Assembly (NCBI GenBank): GCA_016712565.1 | Contig: JADJQU010000005.1 | Coordinates: 310,001-374,000, forward strand | Source of the DNA: Planctomycetota bacterium | Lineage (GTDB): Bacteria; Planctomycetota; UBA1135; GCA-002686595 | Direction of reading: 5' to 3' | Length of the DNA stretch: 64,000 nt | Part shown: in pieces, positions 1-9,860 of the stretch | Layout of the letters: every line of letters starts with the position of its first letter | How positions within the stretch are numbered: the first letter of the stretch is position 1 | Position numbers and translations under genes: made by a program | Notes under the pieces: model-generated | Databases searched by the model: none | The model's input: only the letters and a program-made list of their open reading frames with translations | Told to the model about the DNA's origin: nothing

Positions 1-1
1 C

Positions 2-1111
2 CTGGACGTGCTGCGCGACTCGCTCTCCGTGCGCCGGCAGTTGGGCTACCTGCCCGAGTCGGTGCCGCTGTACCGCGAGCTCAGGGTGCGCGAGATGCTG
101 ACGTTCCAGGCGCGACTGCACGGGATGTCCTCGCGGGAGTCGCGCCCGCGGATCCGGCAGGTGCTGGAGCGCGTGCGCATCGCCGAGCGCGAGGAGAGCC
201 TGGTGGGTTCCCTGTCGCGGGGCCAGCGCCAGCGCGTGGGCCTGGCCGTGGCGCTCCTGCCCCGGCCCAAGGTGTTGATCCTGGACGAACCCACCAGCGG
301 ACTCGATCCGCTGCAGCGACTGGAGATGCGCGCGCTGCTGCGCGAACTCGCGCGCGAGCACACGGTGCTGCTTTCCTCGCACATCCTGCCCGAAATCGAG
401 GCCGTGTGCGGCCGCGTGATCATCCTCAACCACGGTAGGATCGCCGCCGACGGCACGCCCGAGCAATTGGTGCGCGGGCTGGGCCAGAAGAGCGCCGTGC
501 GCCTGGAGGCCGTGGTCAAGGACCCCGCCGAGGCGGCGCGGCTCCTGGCCGGGATCCGCGGCGTGGGCGAGGTGCGGGATCAGGGCCGCTTGGGCATCCA
601 CCACGTCTTCGACGTGCATTGCGAGGAGGACCTGCGCGAGGACGTGGGGGCGCTCGCCCATCAGCGCGGTTGGGCGCTGCGGGAGTTGTCCTGGAAGCGG
701 CCGACGCTGGAGGAGCTGTTCGCGAGCATCGCTCTGGATCTGGAGCGCGAACACGCCGGCCCCGAACCGTCCGGCCGCCCGGGCGCGGCGGGCAGTTCAC
801 GGGCCCCGAGCCTCCCCGGCACGGCCCGCCCGGCGGACTCCGCGGGCGGGCTCCTGGTGCTCGCGACCCAGCCGGGCCCGAGCACGGCGCCGGCGCCCGG
901 GACCCCGGGGACACCGATGGCGCCGGGGACCCCGGGGGCGGAAAAGAAGCCGCTGCCCCTGGGCACCAAGACGCCGCCGCGTCCCGCCTACAACCTCAAT
1001 CCGTTCGAAGCCGGCGCCCACCGGGACCTGTCGAAGCCCGTCGATCCGGCGGCTCCCCAGGCCGAGGGCCCCGCGGAACGAGGACCGGGCGGGACGGACT
1101 GCAAGCCATGA
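2..1111 (+). CDS. ABC transporter ATP-binding protein (GldA-like), 5' truncated
   Basis: ATPase of an ABC-2/Gld-type exporter; it powers the permease encoded next. The frame is open from base 2, so the N-terminus and Walker A lie outside the window. Visible are the signature region SLSRGQRQRV (a variant of LSGGQ), Walker B with D-loop (LILDEPTSGLDP) and the H-loop (LSSH), followed by the usual accessory domain. The last ~120 residues are an unusual Pro/Ala/Gly-rich tail with short PGTPG-type repeats, not part of the ABC fold. The stop overlaps the next start (ATGA), so the two are translationally coupled. Family assignment is firm; the substrate is unknown. Gld-type systems are known from gliding Bacteroidota, but the same gene set is common in Planctomycetota without proof of motility. 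Confidence 0.9.
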   Translation: MDVLRDSLSVRRQLGYLPESVPLYRELRVREMLTFQARLHGMSSRESRPRIRQVLERVRIAEREESLVGSLSRGQRQRVGLAVALLPRPKVLILDEPTSGLDPLQRLEMRALLRELAREHTVLLSSHILPEIEAVCGRVIILNHGRIAADGTPEQLVRGLGQKSAVRLEAVVKDPAEAARLLAGIRGVGEVRDQGRLGIHHVFDVHCEEDLREDVGALAHQRGWALRELSWKRPTLEELFASIALDLEREHAGPEPSGRPGAAGSSRAPSLPGTARPADSAGGLLVLATQPGPSTAPAPGTPGTPMAPGTPGAEKKPLPLGTKTPPRPAYNLNPFEAGAHRDLSKPVDPAAPQAEGPAERGPGGTDCKP

Positions 1112-1854
1112 GCGGCCTCTGGACGATCCTGCGGCGCGAGCTGGCGGGCCTGTTCTTCTCGCCACTGGCCTGGGTGCTGCTCTTCGCCGCCCTGGCGCTC
1201 AACGGGGCCATGTTCGTGCTCTACGTGGGGCTCACGGATGGGGCGGTGGACGATTCGCTCTCCAACGCCCTGGGAACCGCCTGGCCCTATTGGGCCATGA
1301 TGGCGGTGCTGCCGCCGCTCCTGACCATGAAGATGATCAGCGAGGAGTCGCGCGCCGGCGTGCTGGAGTTCCTCCTGACCGCGCCCGTCAGCGACTGGGC
1401 GGTGGTGGCCGGCAAGCTGCTCGCAGCCACCACGTTCATGGCGCTCCTGTGGTCCAGCGCCCTGTTCTACGGATTGGCCCTGGCCTGGCTCGGCGCCGCC
1501 CCCGATTGGCCCGTGCTGCTGGGCTCCTATCTCGGCGCCGTGCTGGTTTCGGCGCTGTTTTGCGGCATCGGCCTGGTGGCGAGCGCGGGCACGGGCACGC
1601 CGCTTCTGGCCGCGTTTCTGGCCTTCGTGGCCAACATCGTGGTGCTGCTGCTGCCGTTCCTGGCCAAGCTCGCCGGTGCCGCGCCCGACAATTGGCGCGG
1701 GGCCTTCAGTCGCCGCGTGGACGTGATCGCCCGGGTCCAGGGTTCGTTCACCCTGGGCGTGATCGACTCGTCCCACGTGATCTTCTTCGTGGTCTGGACG
1801 CTGTTCGCGCTGTTCCTGGCCACGCGCCTGGTGGAATCGAGGCGCTGGCGATGA
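1108..1854 (+). CDS. ABC-2 type permease (GldF-like)
   Basis: Inner-membrane permease of 248 residues. About six hydrophobic segments are visible, beginning with residues ~18-40 (FFSPLAWVLLFAALAL), and the motif MISEESRAGVLEFLLTAPVSDW between segments 2 and 3 is typical of the GldF/ABC-2 permease family. The ATG overlaps the stop of the ATPase and its own stop overlaps the next ATG (ATGA), so the three genes form one tightly coupled operon. It probably pairs with the upstream ATPase and the downstream GldG-like protein; the cargo is not apparent. Confidence 0.88.
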   Translation: MSGLWTILRRELAGLFFSPLAWVLLFAALALNGAMFVLYVGLTDGAVDDSLSNALGTAWPYWAMMAVLPPLLTMKMISEESRAGVLEFLLTAPVSDWAVVAGKLLAATTFMALLWSSALFYGLALAWLGAAPDWPVLLGSYLGAVLVSALFCGIGLVASAGTGTPLLAAFLAFVANIVVLLLPFLAKLAGAAPDNWRGAFSRRVDVIARVQGSFTLGVIDSSHVIFFVVWTLFALFLATRLVESRRWR

Positions 1855-3422
1855 AGCGCGCGGAGTACCAACCGGTTTCCGCCTGGACCCGCCTGCGCAT
1901 CGGCGCGTCGGTGGCGCTGTCCCTGGTGCTGTTCCTGGCCTCCGCGGGGCTGGTCACCTGGCTCGCCGAGCGGCCCGGCCTGCGCGTGCGGGCCGACCTG
2001 ACCCAGTCGCGGCGCAACACGCTCGATCCCGTGCTGGCCGACATCGTGGGCAAGCTGCCCGACCAGGCGCTGGTCGAGGTGTTCTTCAAGCCCATGCCGA
2101 AGCACCTGGCCGCCGCCGGCACCGAGGCCCAGGGGCGCATGCGCGACCTGTTGATCGTGCTGCAGAACTCCGCCCCCGACAAGGTGAAGGTGGTGGACCA
2201 TTCCAGTGAGGACGTGGCCACGGCCCGGGAGGCCCTGAGCCGCCTGCGGGTGGATGGCGACGAATTCGGCCTGATCGTCGTCCATCGCGGCAAGAACCGC
2301 GCACGGCTCGCGCTGTTCAAGGAGATCGCCGAGCTGGACTTCGGCAGCATCGATCCCAACCGCTACGTGCCGGCCCGGGTGGCGGTGTTCCGCGGCGAGG
2401 AGGCACTGGCCGCCGCGCTCAAGCGCGTCAGCGCCGACACGCAGCCGAAGCTGTACTTCACCACCGGACACGGGGAGCGCGAGCTGTACGCCGCGGCGGC
2501 GAGCGGCGGCGGCGAGAATCGGGATCTGGGCGCCCTGGCGAGCGCGCTGGTGGCCGACGGGTTCGAGATCGAGCGCTTCGAAGGTCAGGGAGCCGCCGTG
2601 CCCGGCGACTGCGCCGCCCTGGCGGTGGTGGACCCGACCCAGGCCCTGTCGGAGTCCGAGCTGGGCGAGATCCACGCCTACGTGGAGCGGGGCGGGCGAC
2701 TCTTGATCACGGGGAGCCACCGCGATCCCGACGGTCCGGGCAGCACGCGCGAGCTGGCCGCGCGCTTCGGCGTGGACATCGGCCTGGGCTACGTGGCCGA
2801 GCCGATCCCAGGTCCCAACGGCCTGATGGTGGGCCTGCCCGCCTGCGCGAATCTGTTCGGCACCGGCCCCTCGGCCCTTTCGGTGCGCCACCCGGTCACC
2901 GAATCGTTGTCCAAATTCGGCCGCACCGTGCTGTCCCAGTTGGCGCGGCCCCTGTCGCGCAAGAGCCCTTCCTCCAACATGGTGCTGACGGAGCTCCTGC
3001 GCAGCAGCGAGGATTCCTGGGTGGATCTGCCCAACGACTCGGGCGTCCACGATTGGCGGCCCGACAAGTCCCTCGAAGTGGCGGGCAAGCGCTCGACCCT
3101 GGCCTCGGCGGTGCAGATCACCCTGGCCGACGGGACGGCCTCCGCCGCGGAAACACGCCAGGGCCGGGTGATCGTGCTCGGCTCGCCGGAAGTGCTCACC
3201 AGCAGCGCCATGGAGACCAACAAGGACTTCGCGCTCAACGCCTTCAACTGGCTCGCCGCGCGCGAGTATCGGCTCAGCGTGGCACCGCGCACGGACCTGC
3301 GCCGCGTGCTCGAGGTCCACCAGGGCGACCGGTTGGTGAAGCTGCGTTCCGTGGCCTTGTTCCTGCTGCCGGGGTTGTGCCTGCTCCTGGGGCTGTTCAC
3401 CTGGCACCGGAGGCGGCGTTGA
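1851..3422 (+). CDS. ABC auxiliary protein, GldG-like
   Basis: 523 residues. An N-terminal transmembrane segment (~residues 18-40) leads into a long periplasmic domain of the GldG / ABC_transp_aux type (LTQSRRNTLDPVLADIV near the start of that domain, and LYFTTGHGERELY in the middle), and a second transmembrane helix sits at the very C-terminus (residues ~500-518), followed by a basic tail. This two-helix topology is the standard one for the family. It overlaps the permease stop by four bases and is followed 54 bases later by the DUF4340 gene. It likely forms the membrane complex with the two preceding products. Function beyond transport assistance is not known. Confidence 0.85.
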   Translation: MKRAEYQPVSAWTRLRIGASVALSLVLFLASAGLVTWLAERPGLRVRADLTQSRRNTLDPVLADIVGKLPDQALVEVFFKPMPKHLAAAGTEAQGRMRDLLIVLQNSAPDKVKVVDHSSEDVATAREALSRLRVDGDEFGLIVVHRGKNRARLALFKEIAELDFGSIDPNRYVPARVAVFRGEEALAAALKRVSADTQPKLYFTTGHGERELYAAAASGGGENRDLGALASALVADGFEIERFEGQGAAVPGDCAALAVVDPTQALSESELGEIHAYVERGGRLLITGSHRDPDGPGSTRELAARFGVDIGLGYVAEPIPGPNGLMVGLPACANLFGTGPSALSVRHPVTESLSKFGRTVLSQLARPLSRKSPSSNMVLTELLRSSEDSWVDLPNDSGVHDWRPDKSLEVAGKRSTLASAVQITLADGTASAAETRQGRVIVLGSPEVLTSSAMETNKDFALNAFNWLAAREYRLSVAPRTDLRRVLEVHQGDRLVKLRSVALFLLPGLCLLLGLFTWHRRRR

Positions 3423-3476
3423 ACTTCCCCCGGAACGGTCCTCATGGGCGGCCCACCGCCGCGGGGCGGTGCTGAC

Positions 3477-5231
3477 ATGGGATCGCGCAATGTCTGGTGG
3501 CTGCTCTTGGCGGTGCTGACCCTGGGGGGGCTGGTGCTGTGGCAGCTGGACCGCGAACAGGCGGGCGCCTTCGCCAGCGATCGACCGCTGTTCGAGGGCC
3601 TGCGGCCCGAACGCCTGAGCTCCCTGCGCCTGGACCAACTGGAGCGCGGCCTGCAACTCTCCATCCATCGGGACGCCGACGGTTCCTGGCAGATCGTCGA
3701 TCCCTTGGATTTCCCCGCCGAGTTCGGACTCCTGGAGCGGCTCTTCGAGTCGGTCTCGCGCAACCGCGGCCTGCCGGTGGAGCATCCGGACCTGGCGGCC
3801 CTGTCGCTTGCTCCGCCCCGCGCGGTGCTGGAACTGGTGGAGGAACTGCCCGAGGGGCCGCGCAAGCTGCGCCTGGAACTCGGCGCCCGCGACATCGACG
3901 GCAAGAGCGTCTTCGTGCGCGCCGACGGCGTGGTGCTCTCCACCCTGCGCAACGTCGAGAACTGCCTGGACCGGGACCTCTCGGACTGGCGCATGCGGCG
4001 CGTGCTGGTGCTCGATCCCGCGCGCGTGGTTTCCGTGCGCCGCAGCGGGCTCTACGCCCTCGATCCGGCGGCGGGAGTCATGGACTTCGCCCTGGAGGCG
4101 GCCTCCAGCGAGGCGGGCTGGCAGGCCACTGCCCCCTGGTTGGCAGCCCTGGATCCGGCGGCCGTGGGGTCCCTGCTCACCACCGTCTGCAACCTGCAGG
4201 CGCGGACCTTTCTGGCCGACTCGGCGGTGGAGGCCGCACGCTTCGGCCTGGAGTCGCCGGACCTGAGGCTGGAATTGGGCCTGGAGAACGGAGAGGAGGT
4301 GGCACTCCTGTTCCGCCATGACCCCCCATCCGAGAGCTGGTCCTGCCAACGCGAGGGCTCGGTGCACGTGTTCCGCGTGGACTCGGTCAACGTGATCTAC
4401 CTGGCCGTGCCGTCGGAGGCCTTCCTGGACCCGCGGCTCGTGCGCGAGACGCGCGAGGACGTGGAACGCATCGAGGTGCTGCGCGCCGCGGGTTCCTTCG
4501 CGCTGCGGCGCGATGGGAAGCGCTGGCTCCTGGGTCTCTCCCAAGGTGCTTCGGCGGTGGGGGAGATTCCCGCCGATGCTCCGGCCGCCCTGGACTTGAT
4601 CGGCGCGCTGGAGGACGCCCGCGCCGCGCGCTTCCTGCTGGACGATCCGCCCGAATTCGGCGCGGCCGGGGCAATGGTCACCGTGCGCCTGATCGCCAAG
4701 GGCCGCACGCACGAGGTGGAATTCGGCGCGGCCCACGAAGTGAGCCCGGGCGTTCCCGGCCGCCTGTTCCGCCGCCGGGGCGAGCAGGTGCTCGGCGTGG
4801 TGGGGGACTCCCTGGTGAAGCTCCTGGAGCGCGACGCCGCGGAGTTCGTCGAGCGACAGATGATCCGCCTGCCGGAACAGGGCATCGCGGCCATCGAGCT
4901 TTCGCGCCTGGGCGTCACGCGCGTCTTCGTGCGCAACGCGGAGAGCGGCCGCTGGTCTCCCAAGGACGCGGACGTGGAGGCGCCCAAGAGCTTCCTCAAG
5001 TGCGTCGACCGGCTCCTGTCCCTGCGGGCGGACGTGGCGACGGCCCCGGACGTGCCCCTGGACCTGGTGGATCCCTGGCAGGTGGTGGTCGTCGATGGTG
5101 GGAACGTGCGCGTGACCTACCGGATCGGTCCCCTGGCCTCCGACGCGGCCCAGCACGGATTCGACGACGGCCGGCAGAGGGGCCTGGTCACCTCCAGCGG
5201 CCTGCTGGAGGATCTCTCCCGCATTCCCTGA
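3477..5231 (+). CDS. DUF4340 domain protein, membrane anchored
   Basis: 584 residues from ATG 3477; an in-frame ATG 33 bases upstream adds a non-hydrophobic 11-residue leader and seems less likely. One N-terminal transmembrane helix (residues ~4-22) is followed by repeated alpha/beta segments such as QIVDPLDFPAEFGLLERLFESV, typical of DUF4340 proteins, which occur next to GldG-like genes in many Planctomycetota and other bacteria. It is probably an extracytoplasmic partner of the ABC complex encoded just upstream. No catalytic motif is visible. Confidence 0.8.
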   Translation: MGSRNVWWLLLAVLTLGGLVLWQLDREQAGAFASDRPLFEGLRPERLSSLRLDQLERGLQLSIHRDADGSWQIVDPLDFPAEFGLLERLFESVSRNRGLPVEHPDLAALSLAPPRAVLELVEELPEGPRKLRLELGARDIDGKSVFVRADGVVLSTLRNVENCLDRDLSDWRMRRVLVLDPARVVSVRRSGLYALDPAAGVMDFALEAASSEAGWQATAPWLAALDPAAVGSLLTTVCNLQARTFLADSAVEAARFGLESPDLRLELGLENGEEVALLFRHDPPSESWSCQREGSVHVFRVDSVNVIYLAVPSEAFLDPRLVRETREDVERIEVLRAAGSFALRRDGKRWLLGLSQGASAVGEIPADAPAALDLIGALEDARAARFLLDDPPEFGAAGAMVTVRLIAKGRTHEVEFGAAHEVSPGVPGRLFRRRGEQVLGVVGDSLVKLLERDAAEFVERQMIRLPEQGIAAIELSRLGVTRVFVRNAESGRWSPKDADVEAPKSFLKCVDRLLSLRADVATAPDVPLDLVDPWQVVVVDGGNVRVTYRIGPLASDAAQHGFDDGRQRGLVTSSGLLEDLSRIP

Positions 5232-5653
5232 GACTTGCGGCTTGCCCGGGCCGCCCCGGGGCCCTAGGCTCTCCCCTAACAGGCGGCAAACCAGCGTGCC
5301 GAAGCGCGGCGCTCGCCTCTCCCCATCCCTCCATGGACCAGCGCGGGATTTCCCAGGACCCCCCGGACCCCCAGGATCACAGGGCCCGCGAGCCCCAATC
5401 GCCAGGCCCCTCGCCGGGCCGTTCCGGCGAGGGAGCTCTTCCGCGGGGCGACAGCTCCGCCGGGGCCCGCGACGGGGCCCGCGCCGGGGAGCGCGCCGGG
5501 GCCCGCGACGGGGAGCGCGACGGCGATCGACCGACACGGCCGGCGCTGGCGCCGCTTTCGGTCCTGGGGGACACCCATCCGGCCCTGGCCCAGGGGGCTC
5601 TCGCGCCGCGACCGTCGCGGGGCGCTGCTCGGCGAATCCGCGGCGCCTCGGGC
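5232..5653 (+). other. Intergenic region with a minisatellite
   Basis: Between the DUF4340 stop and the chosen mrfA start. It contains a five-copy 12-base repeat (listed separately). The frame of mrfA stays open through it, and an ATG at 5333 would add 107 residues of Gly/Ala/Arg/Asp-rich sequence, so part of it might be translated. No convincing promoter seen. Confidence 0.5.
5461..5520 (+). repeat. 12-bp tandem repeat, five copies
   Basis: Five contiguous 12-base units of the form CGGGG(C/A)(C/G)CGCG(A/C). The unit length keeps codon phase, so if the long form of mrfA is made it would encode a run of Gly-Ala/Glu-Arg-Asp/Ala quartets. Confidence 0.85.
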
Positions 5654-8020
5654 GTGTCCTCGATCGTCGCTTCGTTGAAGGCCAATCCCGCCCTGAGCAC
5701 GCGCATCGTGCACTGGAGGGAAATGGAGCCGCGCGACGCGGACTTGCGCGATCTTCCCCCCGGGCTCGACCCCAGGCTCTCGTCCCTGCTGCGCGCGCGG
5801 GGACTGGAGCAGCTCTATTCCCACCAGCGCCTGGCCATCGATCTGGCCCTCGCGGGGGAAGACGTGCTGGTGACCACGCCCACGGCCTCGGGGAAGACCC
5901 TGTGCTACGTGGCGCCGGTGATGCAGCGCCTGCTGGAGACCGACGGCAAGGCCCGGGCCCTGTTCCTGTTCCCCACCAAGGCCCTCTCCCAGGACCAATC
6001 GGCGGCCCTCAACGGCCTGATCGGAGAACTCGGAGCGCCCTGGCACAGCTTCACCTACGACGGCGACACGCCGCCCTCGGTGCGGCGAACCCTGCGCGAT
6101 CGCGGCCACATCCTGCTCACCAATCCCTGGATGCTGCACGCGGGCATCCTGCCGAATCACCCCAAGTGGTCCGAGCTGTTCCGCGACCTGTCCACGATCG
6201 TGATCGACGAGGTGCACACGCTCTCGGGCGTGTTCGGCTCCAGCGTGGCGAACGTGCTGCGCCGACTGCTCCGCATCGCGGCTCACTATGGTTCGCGGCC
6301 CCAGTTCCTCCTCAGTTCGGCCACGGTGCGCGAACCCGAAGCCCACGCGCGGGCCCTGACCGGTCGCCAGGTCCGGGTGGTCAGCGAGGACGGCTCGCCC
6401 GCCGGACCGCGCACCTTCGCGCTCTACAACCCGCCGATGCTCGATCCCATCGCCGGTCTGCGCGCCAATGCGCTGGAGGAGGCGCGGCGCCTGGCCCATC
6501 AGCTGGTGGGTCCCGGCCATCAGGCGATTTTCTTCGCCAATCGACGCACCGCGGTCGAGGTGCTGACGCGCTACCTCAAGGAGGCGGCCCACGAGTTCGG
6601 CCTCGATCCCGACGAGATCCGCGGTTACCGCGGCGGCTACCTGCCGCTGCACCGGCGCGAGATCGAGGAGGGCCTGCGGGACGGCAGCGTGAAGGTGGTG
6701 GTGGCCACCAACGCCTTGGAGTTGGGCATCGACATCGGCCGGCTCGACGTGGCTGTGTTGGTGGGCTATCCCGGCTCCCAGGCCTCCTTCTGGCAGCGCG
6801 CCGGCCGCGTGGGGCGCCGGCGTTCCCCCAGTCTGGTGGTGCAGATCGCGCGTTCGGACGCCACGGATCAATACCTGGCGGCCCATCCCGAGCACCTGTT
6901 CGGCGCGCCGCGGGAACGCCTGGGCCTCGATCCGGACAACCTCGTGATTCTTTCCGAGCAGGTGAAGTGCGCCGCCTTCGAGCTCGCCTTCACGCAAGCG
7001 GAGCTCTCCGCCGACACGCCCTTCGCCCGGGCGCCCCATGTGGCCTCCGTGCTCGACTACCTGGCCGGCGAGTCCGGCCTGCTGCACGCCAAGGAAGGCA
7101 CCTGGTATTGGATGGCCGACGCCTACCCGGCCCAGGACGTGACCCTCGGCGGCGCAGGGCCCGACAACGTGCTGGTGCTCGACCAGGAATCGAAGAAGGC
7201 CATCGGGGAGATCGAGCGCGCGGCTTCGATCACCGCCGTGCACGAGGGCGCGATCTACCAGGTGGAGGGCGAGACCTGGAAGGTCGAGCGCTTCGACTAC
7301 GAGAATCGCCGCGCCTACGCCAAGCGCGTGGAAAGCGACTACTTCACCGAGGCCGAAACCGACACCGAGGTGCAGGTGCTCCGGCTCGAACGCGCCGCGC
7401 GCCGCGAGCGCGAGGCGCTGGGACTGCCCCCGCCCGCGGGGGAGGACTACGGCCTGTGGACCGGCGAGGTGCACGTGACCACGCTCGCCACCCAGTACAA
7501 GAAGGTGCGCTTCTACACCCGCGAGTCGGTGGGGGCGGAGGACATCCATCTGCCCGCGGAGGAGTTGGACACCCAGGCCTGCATGCTGACCCTGTCGGAG
7601 GCCTCGGCCCGGGAACTGCTGCTGGCCGAAGGGGACCGCGGCGCGGCCTGGGCCGGCGTCGGCAAGCTGGTGCGCCAGGTGGCGCCGCTCTTCCTGCGCT
7701 GCCAGCCCGAGGACCTGGGACTCTCGGCCCAGGTGAAGTCCAAGCACTTCCGGCGGCCCGCCCTGTGCTTCTACGATCGGGTCCACGGCGGCGTGGGCCT
7801 GTCGGAACTGCTGTTCGAGAACCACCGCGAGGTGTTGCAGGCGGCGCTCGATGTGCTGCAGCGCTGCGAGTGCGAGCGCGGCTGCCCGGTGTGCGTCGGC
7901 GCGCCCGAGGAGTCGGGTGCCCTGGGCAAGCCCACCGCCGTCGCGATCCTGGAGCACCTCTGTCGCGCGCCGGGACCCGCGGAGCGCGAACTGTCGGACC
8001 TCTTGTCCGACGGAGCCTGA
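5654..8020 (+). CDS. mrfA: MrfA/YprA-like DEXH helicase with DUF1998 zinc domain
   Basis: Superfamily 2 DNA helicase, 788 residues from GTG 5654. From this start the whole protein follows the Bacillus MrfA (YprA) pattern, beginning with a short leader and HWREMEPRDA. Walker A TPTASGKT is at residues 75-82, DEVH at 185-188, SSAT near 221, and motif VI QRAGRVGRR from 381. The C-terminal DUF1998 part carries the four-cysteine cluster at 738, 740, 744 and 747. In B. subtilis MrfA is a 3'-5' helicase needed for repair of mitomycin C damage and acts with the nuclease MrfB (established). Here a MrfB-like gene follows after 29 bases, supporting the same role. An ATG at 5333 is an alternative start, but the extra N-terminus is low complexity. 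Confidence 0.9.
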   Translation: MSSIVASLKANPALSTRIVHWREMEPRDADLRDLPPGLDPRLSSLLRARGLEQLYSHQRLAIDLALAGEDVLVTTPTASGKTLCYVAPVMQRLLETDGKARALFLFPTKALSQDQSAALNGLIGELGAPWHSFTYDGDTPPSVRRTLRDRGHILLTNPWMLHAGILPNHPKWSELFRDLSTIVIDEVHTLSGVFGSSVANVLRRLLRIAAHYGSRPQFLLSSATVREPEAHARALTGRQVRVVSEDGSPAGPRTFALYNPPMLDPIAGLRANALEEARRLAHQLVGPGHQAIFFANRRTAVEVLTRYLKEAAHEFGLDPDEIRGYRGGYLPLHRREIEEGLRDGSVKVVVATNALELGIDIGRLDVAVLVGYPGSQASFWQRAGRVGRRRSPSLVVQIARSDATDQYLAAHPEHLFGAPRERLGLDPDNLVILSEQVKCAAFELAFTQAELSADTPFARAPHVASVLDYLAGESGLLHAKEGTWYWMADAYPAQDVTLGGAGPDNVLVLDQESKKAIGEIERAASITAVHEGAIYQVEGETWKVERFDYENRRAYAKRVESDYFTEAETDTEVQVLRLERAARREREALGLPPPAGEDYGLWTGEVHVTTLATQYKKVRFYTRESVGAEDIHLPAEELDTQACMLTLSEASARELLLAEGDRGAAWAGVGKLVRQVAPLFLRCQPEDLGLSAQVKSKHFRRPALCFYDRVHGGVGLSELLFENHREVLQAALDVLQRCECERGCPVCVGAPEESGALGKPTAVAILEHLCRAPGPAERELSDLLSDGA

Positions 8021-8049
8021 CGGGGATCCAGGCCCACCCCGGACACGCC

Positions 8050-9521
8050 GTGGCCTCCCCTGAAAAACCCGCCGAATCCCAAGGGGATTTCGCCGCCCGC
8101 CTGGCGCGGACCCTGCGTACCGCCGCGGGCAAGCCCGCGCCCCCGCCGAGGACGAGCGCGATCCCAGGGGAGGCTTCGGCCGACGCTCCCTCCCGTGCCG
8201 CGGAGCCCTTGCCCGCCTGGTACCTGCGGCGGGCTGCGAACGCCGCTGCGCGCGAAAGCCAGGCCCCGGGGGGGGCCCCGGGGCAGCCGGGGAAGGCCGC
8301 GGGCGGCAACCCCTGCCCACGGCTTTGCCCGCGCGACAGGCCGGGCTCGCCCGCACCCGCGGCGCACCCCTGGGCCTGGGGGAGGGGCACAGCGCGCGCG
8401 GTTCCTTCGGGGAGCGCATCACGCGCTACGGAGCGCGGCACCTCCACGGCCACCAGGCCCTGGAGCGGGTGCTCGCGGCCCGTGGCCCGGACCTGGCGAC
8501 ACTGACCGGGGACCTGGGGCTCGCGGCCTTCGATCCTCGCGGCGCGACCTTCCTCGACATCGAGACCACCGGCCTTTCCGGCGGCGCGGGCACCCAGGTC
8601 TTCCTGGTGGGGCTCCTGACCCACCGGGACGGGGGCTTCGAGCTGTGGCAGGGTTTCTTGCGCTCGCCCGCCGAGGCGCCGGCGTTGTTGGAGGCCTGCG
8701 CCGAGCGCGTGGGTTCCCGCGGCCCACTGGTGAGTTTTTTCGGCAAGAGCTTCGACCGCCATCGGTTGGAGGACCAGATGCGCCTCCACGGCGTGACGCC
8801 GCCCTTCGCCGGGCGGCCGCACCTCGATCTCTATCACCCCTGCAGGCGACTCTACGGCGAGTGCTTCGGGGACGGCAGGCTCTCGACCATGGAGCGCGAG
8901 CTGTGCGGCGTGCACCGCGAGCACGACCTGCCCGGGGCCTTCGCGCCGGCCGCGTGGTTCGATTTCCTGGCGGACCGGGAGCACGACCTGGAGGCGGTGT
9001 TTCGCCACAACGAACTCGACGTGTTGAGTCTCGCCACGCTGTGCTCCCACGTGGCCGCGGTCTTGGAGCCCGGACCTCCCGGACCTCCCGAACCTGCGGC
9101 GGATCCCGCGCTCGCCGATCCCGCCCTGAGCCGCGCCCGGGCACGGGCCCTGGCGCGCGCCTTCTTGCAGCGACGGGATTGGCCGCGCACGTTGGAATGG
9201 AGCGAGCGGTCGCTGCTCCATGACGGTCTGGATCGCGAGTGCTTGGCCCTCAGGGGCCGCGCCCTGCAGCGTCTGGGCCGACTGGACGAGGCGTTGGCGG
9301 ACTTCGAGGCACTCGCCCGCGCGGCGGAGGATGGACTGGCCGCCGAAGCCTGGGCCGAGGCGGCTTGGATCGCCCAGCGCCTGGGACAGCACGGGCGTGC
9401 GCGCGAGGCCCACGGGCGCGCGCGGCCCCTGGCCCTGACCCATCTGACGGGCCTGCGGGCCGCGCGGGTCGGGACGAAACTCGCCCGCATTCGGCCCCAG
9501 GGGGCGGTCGAGTCGCTATAG
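8050..9521 (+). CDS. mrfB: MrfB/YprB-like RNase H-fold exonuclease with TPRs (frameshifted)
   Basis: Probable metal-dependent exonuclease working with MrfA. The nuclease domain shows FLDIETTGLSGG (first acidic pair), FFGKSFDRHRLEDQ (second motif) and HNELDVLSL (last motif), and the C-terminus is made of TPR-like helices. The N-terminal part (GTG 8050, about 74 residues, ending AAARESQAPG) is in a different frame from the nuclease domain. The frame of the nuclease domain has a stop at 8061 and no start codon before TTG 8325. The switch falls at the G8/C4/G4 tract 8268-8283, where one missing base would join the frames. This is most likely a homopolymer assembly error. If TTG 8325 is the true start, the protein is 398 residues, close to the Bacillus length (about 413). 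Confidence 0.78.
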
Positions 9522-9860
9522 CGCCGTGGAGGGCCCGCGGAGGCCCGACGCCGGGGCCCGGCCGGGGAACTCCCCCTGGGGAGTCAAGTCCAGGCCGAGT
9601 TCTGCGCGAAAGCATGGGGGGAGGAGGGGGGGCGAAGTGAGAGCGGGCGGGCTCGGACCCAGAATGGTCGAGGGCAAGGGAGCGGCGGTCTGGATCCTGG
9701 GAACTGGAAGCACGCCAGGACCCGTGAGCTTCGATCCCCGGAAGGGGCTTCTGCCTCCGGGCCGCACTTCGAGGCCAGCCACGGATTCGCCTTCGTAATC
9801 GCCCGAGTACGTCTACCGGCGTACGCCCTCGGCCACAGTCCCTTCCCTATACTGCCAACC
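9522..9860 (+). other. Intergenic region, possible leader of the electron-transfer locus
   Basis: No gene recognised. A hairpin at 9569-9584 (seven-base arms, two-base loop, no T-run) follows mrfB and could be a weak terminator. TATACT at 9848-9853 sits 7 bases before the next ATG and could be a -10 box of a near-leaderless transcript, but no -35 matches. A short inverted repeat GTACG-N8-CGTAC lies at 9807-9824. Confidence 0.35.

Noticed and set aside
1527..5537. A 1336-codon open frame on the minus strand opposite the ABC operon, and similar long antisense frames elsewhere (e.g. 5276-8422, 12304-14388, 50488-53262)
   Set aside because: They mirror the codon pattern of well-supported plus-strand genes in GC-rich DNA, have Gln/His/Gly/Arg-rich composition, and show no family motif.
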